DNA of 64,000 bases from the NCBI RefSeq assembly GCF_021462225.1, contig NC_061795.1, positions 2,867,001 through 2,931,000 of the forward strand, given 5' to 3'. Both the position numbers and the translations under genes were made by a program. Positions 1 through 11,949 of the stretch are shown here, piece after piece (position 1 is the first letter of the stretch; the number at the start of each line of letters is the position of its first letter). Below the pieces are notes generated by a model, which was not told the DNA's origin, made no database searches, and saw only the letters and a program-made list of their open reading frames with translations. The DNA is from Girardinichthys multiradiatus (taxonomy: Eukaryota; Chordata; Actinopteri; Cyprinodontiformes; Goodeidae).

Positions 1-149
1 GGGCAGAAAAAGAAACAGCATGAACAGTAAATAATGGTACAACATATTGGAAATTAAATACACATTCATGTGGCCTCTTGTATCCAGTCATTTTGATCTC
101 ACGCTGATTTATTCATTCCAAAACTAGTATTGATGTGTGTTTGAGGTGT

Positions 150-735
150 CTACCTGGAAGACAGAATTGTCTCCACATTTACTCATCTGACCCAAACTAT
201 AACCTCTGAGGAAAGGAAATGTTGGTCAGGAGGTTCAATAACAATGCAAGAACCACCAAGTCAAGTCTATCATAAACTGGAAGATGCTGGAACATCTGTG
301 TCCCTGTCCACAGTGAAGTAAGTTTAAAATGAACACACACTGAGATGGAGTGGACCACAAAAGCACCTGCTCCAAAATAGGAGGCCACCCTCTAAATGCT
401 TTACCTTTATTCAAATGAACAGCTAGGTTGTTAAAACTTGGATAAATGATGATAATGATCCCAAACACACATTAAAACTGATTTTAGAATGGATAAAGTA
501 GGCTAACATTAGGCTCCTGAAAACTTTCTGACCTGAACCTTATAGAAGAAATACAGTATATGTTTAAAAGCTGGGTAAATGCCAAAAAGCAACCAATTTA
601 GGTAAATACTATTTCTGATAGGATAAATTACCTTAATTCCAGATAAAATTGAGTTCTCTGCAACTTATTGAGGGACTTTTGAATACGTATTTAGGGAGTC
701 CATGTATGTATTTAAGATTTGACCCAGCGTGGATT
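150..735 (+). mobile_element. Degenerate Tc1-like transposon relic
   Basis: A Tc1 transposase motif can still be read on the + strand from about 451 (DNDPKHTLKLILEW). It is followed by a decayed version of the usual PDLNPIENLW block around 520-560. Stops and frameshifts are frequent and no intact TIR was found, so the limits are approximate. Confidence 0.5.
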
Positions 736-2419
736 AGAGAAAATAAACACTAATTAAAATTGTATTTATATATAAGTTGTTAATCAATTATCCTGCAAGT
801 TTTTGAATCATTCTACTCTTAAAAAAGAATACATCTAGTGAATAATCAAAAGCCATAAAATAAATGTGACATCCTTGCCCGGTACTTATGACCAGCAACA
901 TACCTCCTCTATTTAAGCATGGGCTGGTTGCATGTATCAAGGTGTACCAAGGTTACTGTTTAAAAACTGCAAAGATTTCCCATTTTACCGTTCCCATGGT
1001 TAAAGTCCTTTAATGAGAAACCAGAGAAGTGCCTGAACAAAAAGAGTTTTCTCTGACTCCATCAATCACTGATATATGCAGTCCTGTACCTCCCCCACCC
1101 GTATCTGTGCAGTGCCATTCAGTTGGCTGAAAAAAAAAGTACTCAAATTTCTGTTGCCTAAAAGTAAAACAAAAATGGCTGAATGGAAATATGAAAAAAA
1201 AGCTGTTTTAATGCCATAAATGGCATGGCAGAAGCAGCTTCTCTGCTTAAGTAGCTGACTGCACCTCTGCAGATAGCCTGACTAATTAATATGCTAATAT
1301 CAGTTTGTTATACTTGTGTTACTCTGTGAAGACCAGAATGGCAAATACTTATGATATTGCACAATTGGCATTGAAAGTACAACTTCAATGTATTTTATAT
1401 TTATGCTTAAGTCTATGTATCAAAACCTAAATAATAAATAAATGCAGTAGATAACATTATTATGAGTGTAATGATCAATATACTATTCATTTAACTCCAG
1501 CAGAAATAATTGTAGCTTTTCTGTTTATATAAAATAAATGAGGACATGTTCCATGATACTTTGGTATTTTTACTCAGGATGATCATAACTGTGAGATTCT
1601 CATCCCCGCCTCCATGCCTACAACTATTGATCTAATACAGTGTGATTTTAAGGATGTAGCCTTATGCCCTCACATGGAATTCACATGGCTGGCATGGGCA
1701 TCAATGAATGGGGATCATTTTGTTCTTAGTCACTCTTCTGAGAAATTGAAGGCCTGGGAGCACTTTGGAATAGGACAGTTGGAGCTATTATGTTTTCCGC
1801 CTTCTGAAAATTTAGGGAGACAAAGCTACATCCACACCCAAACATCTCCTTATTTCTGCTGCACCCTGACAGAGAAAAAGAAAACTTGTGCTGTATTTGT
1901 TCAGGATTTCTTCCACTTTCCACTGGGATCGTAATGTATGACCATTGCAGGCTAGAGCCTACAGGGTGTGCGCAGCCTCCTTGTCTGGTAAGCTCCAGCT
2001 TCAGCTTTAGAGGCAACGCCGCCACTTCCAGCCTTCAATACATATCAGTTTATTTTCACCCCCTACGAGCTTCTTCTAAATAAAATGATAGGTGGTCCTG
2101 AGCAGAGCACGCTTCCCGCCGACCTACCGCAGGATTAAATGCTGATTAGATTAACGCTTCCAGATTAGCTGTTGAATGAGGGAAGAAAAGGGACCGGCAG
2201 CCAAAAAGGAGCGGAGATGCTTCACTATTAGAATTTTTTTTTTTTATAGAACAGAACCGGGATGTTTGAACGCAGATCATGTAAACATATCCATGTGGTT
2301 TAAGAGCAGAATTCAACACACAAAGAAGGACAAAAAAAAACGCCTTTTTCAATTAATTCGTTGTTTTTTCTCACAGCAGACATGAGGTCAGAGAAAGAGC
2401 TGTAACATTTTAATTAATA
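736..2419. other. Interval with no recognised gene
   Basis: AT-rich sequence with short poly-A/T runs. Short open frames near 1614-2385 overlap on both strands, show no recognisable domain and look like chance. No repeat family was identified. Confidence 0.5.
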
Positions 2420-3370
2420 GTAATATGAATTAAAGTTCCAGTAATGCCATGTGTTGTCGCTGATCCAGTCCGGCACAATTTGTTCTGGGAAGAATTGGCA
2501 TAAATTAGAGCGGCGGCTCTGCTGCGCGCCTTTCATGACATCCATGTGAGATGTTTCATCATTCGGCCTTCAGCTCCATCCTGCTGCACTGGTACCCCGC
2601 TCAGCCTCACACACACACACACACACACACATCCTCAGATGCCTTTGTCCTAAAAACCTCCATCACCCGCGGTGAAACACCAATAAAAACCAACGCAGAG
2701 TCTTACCTGAGCGGAACAACACAATTTTGCTGACAGGATGCGTTTCAAGGGATGAAGTTGTGAGAAGACATACACGGGGAAGACATCATCACTCGTTTCA
2801 GTCCGGCCAGTGTATGTTGGCTCATCCGACTTCAGCGCTCAATTTCTCTATAGCTCACCGCCCCAAATGGTGGCAGCCACTCGAGGGGATCCCCGCCCTC
2901 TATCCCCAAAAAATCGACGCTAACCCGCTGTCCAATCAAATGTCTTTATTTTTATCCACTTAAATCTGCTGATTTATTTTACAGCACAAACCGTTTTCAC
3001 ATATTTCTGCTTTTAAAGGTCCAGAAAATAAGCACACTGGTCCTCTAGTACTCCCCTCCTGACGGGCGGATTGGTTCAACCCACGAGGATACTACTAATC
3101 GCAGCAAGTGGAAGTGGGCTGGCTCGTAGATGACATGCAATGTGTCTCTGTTTAGAAACTCGTTTTCCTTCACAGTGGCTGCGGATTCCTTTAAACATCT
3201 TCACGCGTTGAGCTGTCTGTATGGGGGTTGAAGACTACAGTTGGTGGGTTAATCAGAAGAATAAAGTGTGGTTCTTGCTCATGGTCGGAAATCGGTCCGT
3301 CATCCACCAGCTCAATCTCCCGGCGTGCCGCGATAAAACATGAGGCGTTCCATGAAAATAGCGTCATTTG
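2420..3370. promoter_or_regulatory. CpG-richer, promoter-like block
   Basis: CpG dinucleotides are visibly more frequent here than in the flanks (for example around 2510-2530, 2740-2920 and 3290-3350). No coding frame or repeat accounts for the block. It includes an (AC)n tract at 2608-2631. In vertebrates such islands often mark promoters, so this could be the 5' end of a neighbouring gene, possibly one running left out of the window. No transcript structure can be read from the sequence alone. Confidence 0.3.
2608..2631. repeat. (AC)n microsatellite
   Basis: About 12 uninterrupted AC units. Confidence 0.95.
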
Positions 3371-4614
3371 AGTCCCTCTCGCCTCTTTAGGTGCATTTCA
3401 TCAAATGGATACATAACATTTATATTTAAACAGCGTTACATATATATTAAAATGTTTCATTTAATACGGTGTAAAAAGGAAGGTTTGCTGCAACTCATCT
3501 AAAAAGAGTTGCATGTTTGGAGAGTGGTTCGATTGCAAGAACAAAACAGTCCACATCACAAGTGCATACAAAAGCTCCTCAAGTGCATCGTTTACCCAGT
3601 GGATAACAGAGGAGAAGGACATGGACAAAAAGGGAGAAAAGGCAACAGTCAAAGTGACCATCTAGAAATATGTGCAGGGCACACAAGGGGGCCTCATTGA
3701 ACTCTTCTGCAGCTATGTAAAGCAATTCAAAATGCATCACTTAACATCTAGCAGCAGTATGCCTTCTGCCGTGAGTTGAAGAAGATGTCAGAAGAGGCTT
3801 TGATGCATGTTGACTTCTCAGAAGATTACAGCTGTAAATACAGTTCCTAAATTCAGGCAGTCCACTTTGGAGCTTCACATCAGCAGGCCACCCTTCATCC
3901 AGGTGTGTTGTATTTTGGAGGACACCCAGAGCCTGTGTGCTTTAGCACAATCTAAGCCAGTAGACATAGAGGCCCTTCGGTAATATGGCAGCACCTAAAT
4001 CCTGCGCTGGATTACCTTCAGGCACAACATCCACACGTGTCTGTGGTGCACTTTTTAAGCGATGGACCCTGTACTCGATACAAACAACGAGGCAACCTCT
4101 ACCTTTTCACCAGAGAACTGGACAGAACAGGATTCAAGGGTGGTTCTAGGAATTTTTTTGAGGCCAGCCATGGAAAAAGAGTCCCAGATGGTGTCATAGG
4201 AGCCTTAAAAAGAGCAGTTGACATGATGGTGGCAAAGGGCCGTGACATCCCAGATGCAGAGGAGTTATTCAGGGCCTTGACTGAGACAAACACAACTGTG
4301 AAACTGTTCTTTGTGATTAGTGAAGATGTTGAGGAAGCAATGGAGAAAACGCCAAAGCAGATACCAGCTGTTCCTGGAACCATGAGACTTCACCAGGTCT
4401 TTACTTTGGCTCCAGGATAGCAGATATTTCATGATGCAAGCTGCATATGCACAACACGAAAGCGGTTTGACTGCAAGTGCTTCAATGCTAAGTGATTCAG
4501 TTTTGGCTCAAAGATAGAAACTGCTGTACCATAGTCAGCCAGTGGGGACAATCCAAACAAAAGAAATCCAGTGGGAAAGTTCTAGAGCTGATTGGGAAAT
4601 GATGTATTCTCATA

Positions 4615-6224
4615 CAGGTCCTTCTCAAAATATTAGCATATTGTGATAAAGTTCATTATTTTCTATAATGTAATGATGAAAATTTAACATTCATATATTT
4701 TAGATTCATTGCACACTAACTGAAATATTTCAGGTCTTTTATTGTCTTAATACGGATGATTTTGTCATACAGCTCATGAAAACCCAAAATTCCTATCTCA
4801 CAAAATTAGCATATCATTAAAAGGGTCTCTAAACGAGCTATGAACCTAATCATCTGAATCAACAAGTTAACTCTAAACACCTGCAAAAGATTCCTGAGGC
4901 CTTTAAAACTCCCAGCCTGGTTCATCACTCAAAACCCCAATCATGGGTAAGACTGCCGACCTGACTGCTGTCCAGAAGGCCACTATTGACACCCTCAAGC
5001 AAGAGGGTAAGACACAGAAAGACATTTCTGAACAAATAGGCTGTTCCCAGAGTGCTGTATCAAGGCACCTCAGTGGGAAGTCTGTGGGAAGGAAAAAGTG
5101 TGGCAGAAAACGCTGCACAACGAGAAGAGGTGACCGGACCCTGAGGAAGATTGTGGAGAAGGGCCAATTCCAGACCTTGGGGGACCTGCGGAAGCAGTGG
5201 ACTGAGTCTGGAGTAGAAACATCCAGAGCCACCGTGCACAGGCGTGTGCAGGAAATGGGCTACAGGTGCCGCATTCCCCAGGTCAAGCCACTTTTGAACC
5301 AGAAACAGCGGCAGAAGCGCCTGACCTGGGCTACAGAGAAGCAGCACTGGACTGTTGCTCAGTGGTTCAAAGTACTTTTTTCGGATGAAAGCAAATTCTG
5401 CATGTCATTCGGAAATCAAGGTGCCAGAGTCTGGAGGAAGACTGGGGAGAAGGAAATGCCAAAATGCCAGAAGTCCAGTGTCAAGTACCCACAGTCAGTG
5501 ATGGTCTGGAGTGCCGTGTCAGCTGCTGGTGTTGGTCCACTGTGTTTTATCAAGGGCAGGGTCAATGCAGCTAGCTATCAGGAGATTTTGGAGCACTTCA
5601 TGCTTCCATCTGCTGAAAAGCTTTATGGAGATGAAGATTTCCTTTTTTAGCACGACCTGGCACCTGCTCACAGTGCCAAAACCACTGGTAAATGGTTTAC
5701 TGACCATGGTATCACTGTGCTCAATTGGCCTGCCAACTCTCCTGACCTGAACCCCATAGAGAATCTGTGGGATATTGTAAAGAGAACGTTGAGAGACTCA
5801 AGACCCAACACTCTGGATGAGCTAAAGGCCGCTATCGAAGCATCCTGGGCCTCCATAAGACCTCAGCAGTGCCACAGGCTGATTGCCTCCATGCCACGCT
5901 GCATTGAAGCAGTCATTTCTGCAAAAGGATTCCCGACCAAGTATTGAGTGCATAACTGTACATGATTATTTGAAGGTTGACGTTTTTTGTATTAAAAACA
6001 CTTTTCTTTTATTGGTCGGATGAAATATGCTAATTTTGTGAGATAGGAATTTTGGGTTTTCATGAGCTGTATGCCAAAATCATCCGTATTAAGACAATAA
6101 AAGACCTGAAATATTTCAGTTAGTGTGCAATGAATCTAAAATATATGAATGTTAAATTTTCATCATGACATTATGGAAAATAATGAACTTTATCACAATA
6201 TGCTAATATTTTGAGAAGGACCTG
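4615..6224 (+). mobile_element. Tc1/mariner transposon (family A), nearly complete
   Basis: A 1,610-bp element bounded by TA dinucleotides (4613-4614 and 6225-6226). It has long inverted repeats of about 200 bp at each end, starting CAGGTCCTTCTCAAAATATT on the left with the matching complement on the right. The long-TIR layout resembles the IR/DR class of fish Tc1 elements. It interrupts an older degenerate ORF, so it is the younger insertion. A shorter copy of the same family lies at 10488-11406. Confidence 0.93.
4943..5947 (+). pseudogene. Tc1 transposase (family A), one premature stop
   Basis: Encodes a cut-and-paste transposase that would bind the element's own inverted repeats and insert at TA. 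The frame starts at the ATG at 4943 and spans 334 residues, a normal Tc1 length. It begins with an N-terminal paired-like helix-turn-helix region (SQSAVSRHLSGKS near residues 35-47), followed by a basic stretch. The DDE catalytic triad is visible: D148 in FSDES, D238 in HDLAPAHS and E273 in NPIENLW, with 34 residues between the last two (DD34E). The only obvious lesion is a TAG at codon 236 (5648-5650), two codons before the second catalytic Asp, where Tc1 relatives usually have Gln. The product would lack the last third of the catalytic core. Otherwise the frame is open to TGA at 5945-5947. Confidence 0.93.
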
Positions 6225-6489
6225 TATATAATGATGATTTGTATCCAGGCATCATTCAGAAGATACAGGAAACACATGTCCAGGTCAAATGCATGCATCT
6301 TGTTGGGTCAAACCGATTCTTCTGGCGGCATCAGGATGATATCCTCTGGTACCAGATTGATGTCCTTGAACTCATTCTACCCCCACAGCCAGTGACAAAG
6401 TGCCATGTGAAGGTCTTGAGAGAGGTGTGGAACCAACTCACAAGATGAATGCAATGAAACAAGGAGATGCATGCATACACATTCAGACA

Positions 6490-6691
6490 AACACACACAC
6501 ACACAGGCCTGATACAAACAGACACTGAAATCATTAACTGTTTAAGTGGTTCAGTTCAACAGTTCATCAGTTTCCAAGTTTAATTGTATGTTATTGGCAT
6601 GAGGACAAGGTGCATTTCAGAACACTTCTCATCAGGCCTAATATATTTGACCAGATGAGGTTTGGTGCGCGCACACACACACACACACACA
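6490..6691. repeat. Two short (AC)n microsatellites
   Basis: AC runs at about 6490-6505 and 6672-6691, separated by unique-looking sequence. Confidence 0.85.
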
Positions 6692-6699
6692 AATTTGAG

Positions 6700-7300
6700 A
6701 AATTCACATATCGATGTTTGACAGATAATATTGTTGTAGTTGTTTTTAAGCCAGGTTAATAAAACTCAGTTCAACTGCAAATGATCTTTCTTATGGTTGC
6801 ATAATAAAATACAATGCTAATAGCAAGTCCTAAACAGTGAATTTAAGAGTAAAAAAACAACTATTCTTATGTAAAGCTGTATTTGTCTCTTCAACTCTGT
6901 TATCTTAGTCTCAACTCCATCACACCTACATTTTTATACATTATTTTTAAAAATATATATAAAAAAAAAAGAATTCAGTGTTTGTTGACTTTTGTCTAAA
7001 ATGTTGAGGCCTGTCATCAGACCATTTATTTTGATCACAACTCTTTTGTTTAACAAAATGTTTGTTGAAAAATGAAATGAGTGCTTTAACGCATAGATGC
7101 ATTTCAGGTTTTAGATCATAGATTAAATTTCAGATTATATGCCATTTTTGCATTTAAAATGATTGAATTAGTGTGGGGGACATCTGATTAATATATAGAT
7201 ATTGCTGTCTTCAGAAATGCACTTTATAGTCATATTTAGGGAGCCTCAATAGTGTCCATAACGGGGTTGAAGAATTACACTGACCACATCCTGAAAGAAA
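6700..7300. other. Interval with no recognised gene
   Basis: AT-rich sequence with homopolymer runs (for example 6950-6970). No coding frame, TIR or known repeat was seen. Confidence 0.5.
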
Positions 7301-7537
7301 TGACCACTAATAATGGAAAAAGTAATGCTTGAGATGGGAAATGTGTTGTTCTGATGGTTAACTATGCCCTTGATATACATACAAATAATACATTTTGGTA
7401 AAAAAATGTGAAAATGTCAAAGTACAATTGGAACGTTTTAATGGAATGACTCACATAAAGTCCAGACAGTCGACTCTATTACAAACTAAATCCGCCATTT
7501 TTATTTCTCACTGCGATTTTGTAGTCCAAGCTCAAAT

Positions 7538-7768
7538 GTGCCTAAGCTACAAGAGGATAAGACTAAATGTTCAGCTGTTGGATGTATTAACCTACACTCT
7601 TCATTACACTGTCCCCCTGCATCAGACCCTCTTCGAAGTGCCTGGTTTAATTTTATTTTTCATGGAAATGTACCCACATCAATGGGGAAATTCGTCTGTG
7701 TTTGCGTGAAGCACTTCAAGAACGAGTTCTTCAGCAACCTCTGCAAAGGTCAAGAAGGATCTGATTAA
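7538..7768 (+). pseudogene. THAP-domain fragment, probable DNA transposon relic
   Basis: The open frame holds a THAP-type C2CH zinc-finger pattern: CSAVGC near residue 11, a Trp-Phe pair in RSAWFNFIF, a central Pro, and VCVCVKHF followed by an aromatic residue (EFFSN). THAP domains are sequence-specific DNA-binding modules found in host regulators and in P-element- and Kolobok-type transposases. Nothing like a full transposase follows. Downstream (about 8040-8300) is a degenerate block resembling the 3' part of the THAP relic at 37.4-38.2 kb, so I read both as remnants of one transposon group. Exact borders are not visible. Confidence 0.55.
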
Positions 7769-8339
7769 AGTGGTCAGTTCCTTCCATCTGTGGAAATGAC
7801 GGACACTGCAAAGCAGTAAGCTGCAAGTGAGGCTAAAATGACAAACAGCCTTATTTGAGACATGAATTTATTGTGTGTTGATATGACATCCCGGCCATTG
7901 TTCTGATAGCAGTAGCATCGTGCCTTCTGCTTATGTTAGCGCTGTGTGTTGCTTTTAGCTCCTTGAAGACTGAACCGTACTCCGTGTTTTGAATAGTATT
8001 ATTACATAAACAGTTTTGCATTGTTTTTACTGTTCTTGTCTTGTTTCTGCGGTACTAGATAATTGTATCTCTGTTATCAAACTACAAAAATGGCTGAATT
8101 GGTTAAAGTGGAGCACTCTTTGACCTGGAGGGGGTGACAGGTGTAGTGTCTCAAAAGCATTTAAAGAGACAGCACCAAAATGAGTTGCACTCAGGTGCAC
8201 CTCGGAAAAGGAGTAAGAGAGGAGGCTGTGGAGCAACAATAAAAGGAGTTCAGACCGAAGCATTGCAGTGATACCATAGAGGAGGATAATATTTCATCTT
8301 TAGAGTTGGCGAAAAAAAATCCAGCCAAGGTTTAACAGA

Positions 8340-9589
8340 TAGATTTTATGGTTTCTGGAAATCTGAAATCTCTTTCTGTAAATTCATAATATGTGATTTG
8401 CCTTTCTTCTGTCGCTTGTGTTGTGAGATTAATGTTCTGAACTAGTACTCATTTATGACACTGACCTTGGCAAAAGATGGGAGTAAAAGCAAGAGGGTAA
8501 CAATCAAGATGGTAGGAGTCCGTCCGTGTGTATGAATTTATACATGGATCTATGTATGTACATATATTTGTTTAATGTTGCTTATTCAGATGTCAGCATT
8601 GTAGTTTATTTATTATTATTATTAATTAAAATATGTAATAAAGTATTGTTTAGTTTGTTTTAGTGATATGAGTGGGAGCCCCCTGGGTCGGCGGGGAGGC
8701 ATGGATTAGCTGCATATAATTTCTATAATAAAAAGATTAGACTCTGATCATGTTTCATGTGTTCCTAATGTAAATTAAACATATTGATTATCTATTGGAG
8801 CAACATTCCTTCTACTGAAAACATTTCTGTCAGTTTCAGAGGGACACTTCCAGTCAGACATGCTTGTAACTTGTCAAAATGCTGTTTAAAGTCATGAAGA
8901 CACTCTTCTTTCTTTGGAAAGTTGTGCCTCATTGTTTTCATGACAGTCCATTCAGTCAGAATCCACACAACTCTTCACAGGTAAAGAAAAACCAGCTCCT
9001 CCCCCACCTACTGTATAGTTGGTTCAGCTGCATCATCAGAGGTCCCATCAGATGACACTGCCGGGCTGAGATGTTGGGTGTTCGGTCGCCACAAATCACA
9101 GATTATTTCCTGATGATACACTCCCACCACTTTTAGTTACAACTTTCCTCCGTTGAGGGATGAAAATGTTAGCAGACATTTTGCATCTCTGTGGTCCTGA
9201 CATGAACGCAACTTGTTATCCTTTCCTTTTTTTTAACAAAATACCAGGATTCTGCCTGATCACTGCACTTTTTTCTCTCTTTGCAAAGGCAGAGTAAGTA
9301 GCAGTCTTATTGATTGCTGCTAATAGCCTACATTTCCTCAGCAAAATGGCACACAGACTCTGATAGAGAGCACAGAAGGAAACCAATCGGTTTTGTTAAA
9401 ACTATTAGTGATTGCATTTTGTTTTGCTCTTGGCGCTACAATTCATGTTGTAGTGGTGTGATGTTTTTTTTTTATTTTTTAGGGTAGTCAGAATGCTTAG
9501 GGGGTGATCGCTGTTGGTCAGTGTTGTTGCAGATGGAGTTTGGAAAGAAAAATTATACAAGTTCTAATGGCTAAAATGTTGGTCATGAA
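8340..9589. other. Interval with no recognised gene
   Basis: No open frame with a recognisable domain. Short poly-T tracts occur near 9230 and 9465. Part of it (about 8800-9550) may be decayed repeat, but no family could be assigned. Confidence 0.45.
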
Positions 9590-10340
9590 GATTTTATTCA
9601 CAAAATAAGGCCAATTTCATTGTGCTTTGCAAAGGTTTACATGACTCTTGAACATAAATCGCTATGTAGCTTGTTGGGACTTTATGTGATAGACTACACA
9701 AACAATACTTTGTAGAACTACATTTCACAGTAATTACAAATGACAAGTCTTTAGAGGAATTTAACTACCAACTTTACGTATCTAGAGATTGAAATTTGTG
9801 TCCATTCTTCTTTACAAAATCAATCCATCTCAGTCCTGACTTAAATTCTTAATTGGATTTAGCCTGGAATTTGACTGGACTATTATAATGTAGAAATATG
9901 CTTTGATCTAAACCAACCTGTTGTTCCATTGGCTGTAAAAAAGGAGCTGCTGCAAGGTGAACCTTTGTTCCAGTTTCAAATCTTTTGCCATCTGTAACAG
10001 GTTTTCTTCCAGGATTGCCCTGTATTTACATCCATCCATCCTCAGATTCACTCTAACCAGCTTCCCTGTCCTTGCCAAAATAAAGCATACCCACACCACA
10101 TAATGTTTCATGGTGGTCAGGATTTTTCCAGGGGGATGCACAGTGTCAGTTTTCCTTCACACACTGTATACAGACCAACAAGCTCAATTTTGGTCTCACT
10201 TCTTGACCAGAGCCTCTTCTTCAACACTGTGTCACCAACTTATGGCGAAATTTAAATGGGACTTCCTATGGTTTGTTTTATCTTTGTTCTTGCCACAACT
10301 GCCTGTTTTCAGTTTCTTCTGCCTTTCTTAGTTAGAATAC
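9590..10340 (-). mobile_element. Degenerate Tc1-like transposon relic
   Basis: The - strand frame at 9908-10141 reads as the middle of a Tc1 transposase (TGKLVRVNLRMDG, then AILEENLLQMAKDLKLEQRF). Flanking sequence continues the typical Tc1 text in both directions, but with stops. The 9620-9720 end resembles the subterminal region of the same class. Confidence 0.65.
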
Positions 10341-10487
10341 CAGTTTGGTTTTCTGGCAGCCAGAAATAGGAAGTGAAATAGGATGTTGGTCTAAACCCAG
10401 CCACTGAACTTTTTGCTTAGGTCAGTGCAAAGGACATATATGTGTGCATGTGTGGTGTGTTTATATATATATATATATATATATATA

Positions 10488-11406
10488 CAGGTCCTTCTCA
10501 AAATATTAGCATATTGTGATAAAGTTAATTATTTTTCATAATGTCATGATGAAAATTTAACATTCATATATTTTAGATTCATTGCACACTAACTGAAATA
10601 TTTCAGGTCTTTTATTGTCTTAATACGGATGATTTTGGCATACAGCTCATGAAAACCCAAAATTCCTATCTCACAAAATTAGCATATTTCATCCGACCAA
10701 TAAAAGAAAAGTGTTTTTAATACAAACAACGTCAACCTTCAAATAATCATGTACAGTTATGCACTCAATACTTGGTCGGGAATCCTTTGGCAGAAATGAC
10801 TGCTTCAATGCAGCGTGGCATGGAGGCAATCAGCCTGTGGCACTGCTGAGGTCTTATGGAGGCCCAGGATGCTTGACCAGGATCCGGTCACCTCTTCTCA
10901 TTGTGCAGCGTTTTCTGCCACACTTTTTCCTTCCCACAGACTTCCCACTGAGGTGCCTTGATACAGCACTCTGGGAACAGCCTATTCGTTCAGAAATGTC
11001 TTTCTGTGTCTTACCCTCTTGCTTGAGGGTGTCAATAGTGGCCTTCTGGACAGCAGTCAGGTCGGCAGTCTTACCCATGATTGGGGTTTTGAGTGATGAA
11101 CCAGGCTGGGAGTTTTAAAGGCCTCAGGAATCTTTTGCAGGTGTTTAGAGTTAACTCGTTGATTCAGATGATTAGGTTCATAGCTCGTTTAGAGACCCTT
11201 TTAATGATATGCTAATTTTGTGAGATAGGAATTTTGGGTTTTCATGAGCTGTATGCCAAAATCATCCGTATTAAGACAATAAAAGACCTGAAATATTTCA
11301 GTTAGTGTGCAATGAATCTAAAATATATGAATGTTAAATTTTCATCAGGACATTATGGAAAATAATGAACTTTATCACAATATGCTAATATTTTGAGAAG
11401 GACCTG
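10488..11406 (-). mobile_element. Internally deleted Tc1 (family A) copy
   Basis: A 919-bp element bounded by TA (10486-10487 and 11407-11408), inserted in a (TA)n tract. Its terminal repeats are near-identical to those of the element at 4615-6224, but it lies in the opposite orientation. The transposase starts at 11078 on the - strand with the same MGKTADLTAV N-terminus. It then jumps from about codon 65 straight to the last 40 codons, the junction lying near 10870-10885. The catalytic core is gone, so this copy could only move with transposase supplied in trans. Confidence 0.92.
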
Positions 11407-11429
11407 TACATGCAAAACATTTTATGTGG

Positions 11430-11900
11430 AGCAAAATTAACACTGAACATTCCACTCAATTAAACAACCCCACTATGAAACAGGATGGTGGCAGTATCAT
11501 GGTGTGGGGATGCTTATCTTCAGCAGGCAGGGGGAAGCTGGTCAAAGGTAATGGAAAGAGGTGATGGAAACCTGTTAGTGGCTGAAAAAGAATTGAGACT
11601 AGGACAGAGGTTCGCCTTCCAGCAGGACGACCAAAGCATAGAGCCAGAGCTACAACAGAATCGTTTGGAGAAAAGCACATCATTTGGTTGGAAAGTTCAA
11701 ACCTAAATGCAACTGAGAATCTGTGGCAAAACTTAAACATTTTGGTTCACCAATCTACACTTAATCTGTCAGAATGGGCATTTTGTCTGTGGTGTGTAAA
11801 ACCGATAAAGACATTTCCCAGAAAACTTGCCGCAGCAATTGCAGCAAAAGGCGGGATTGTTCCAGGAGGCTTAATATGCCACTCTTTTTAAATTTTAATT
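11430..11900 (+). mobile_element. Degenerate Tc1-like transposon relic
   Basis: A + strand coding trace reads MKQDGGSIMVWGCLS, then GKLVKG, AFQQDD and a decayed NATENLW block, ending near AAIAAKGG. This is the C-terminal half of a Tc1 transposase with several frameshifts. Confidence 0.65.
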
Positions 11901-11949
11901 TGCATAAAAACCTGAAAGCCATGCATCATTTTTCTATACTTCAAAATTA

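Larger units (their letters stand above)
3480..6448 (+). pseudogene. Degenerate multicopy teleost ORF of unknown family, split by a Tc1 insertion
   Basis: Coding traces run on the + strand from about 3480 to 4614 and resume at 6227 after a Tc1 element. The best-preserved part is an open frame at 4037-4420 (127 codons) with motifs such as HFLSDGPCTRYKQ and NFFEASHGK. Upstream, the same frame shows HVDFSEDYSCKY and VHFGASHQQATLH, but broken by stops. Joining across the Tc1 at its TA target keeps the frame, giving ILIYNDDLYPGIIQ, with one TGA just before the junction. The C-terminal part has an NRFFW...PPQPVTK segment near 6310-6400. I recognise these motifs from multicopy fish proteins of unknown function, probably transposon-derived. 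I cannot name a catalytic domain. Confidence 0.6.

Noticed and set aside
10759..11118. A 119-codon + strand frame over the deleted Tc1 copy
   Set aside because: It is the antisense shadow of the transposase N-terminus. The same shadow appears opposite the copy at 4943.
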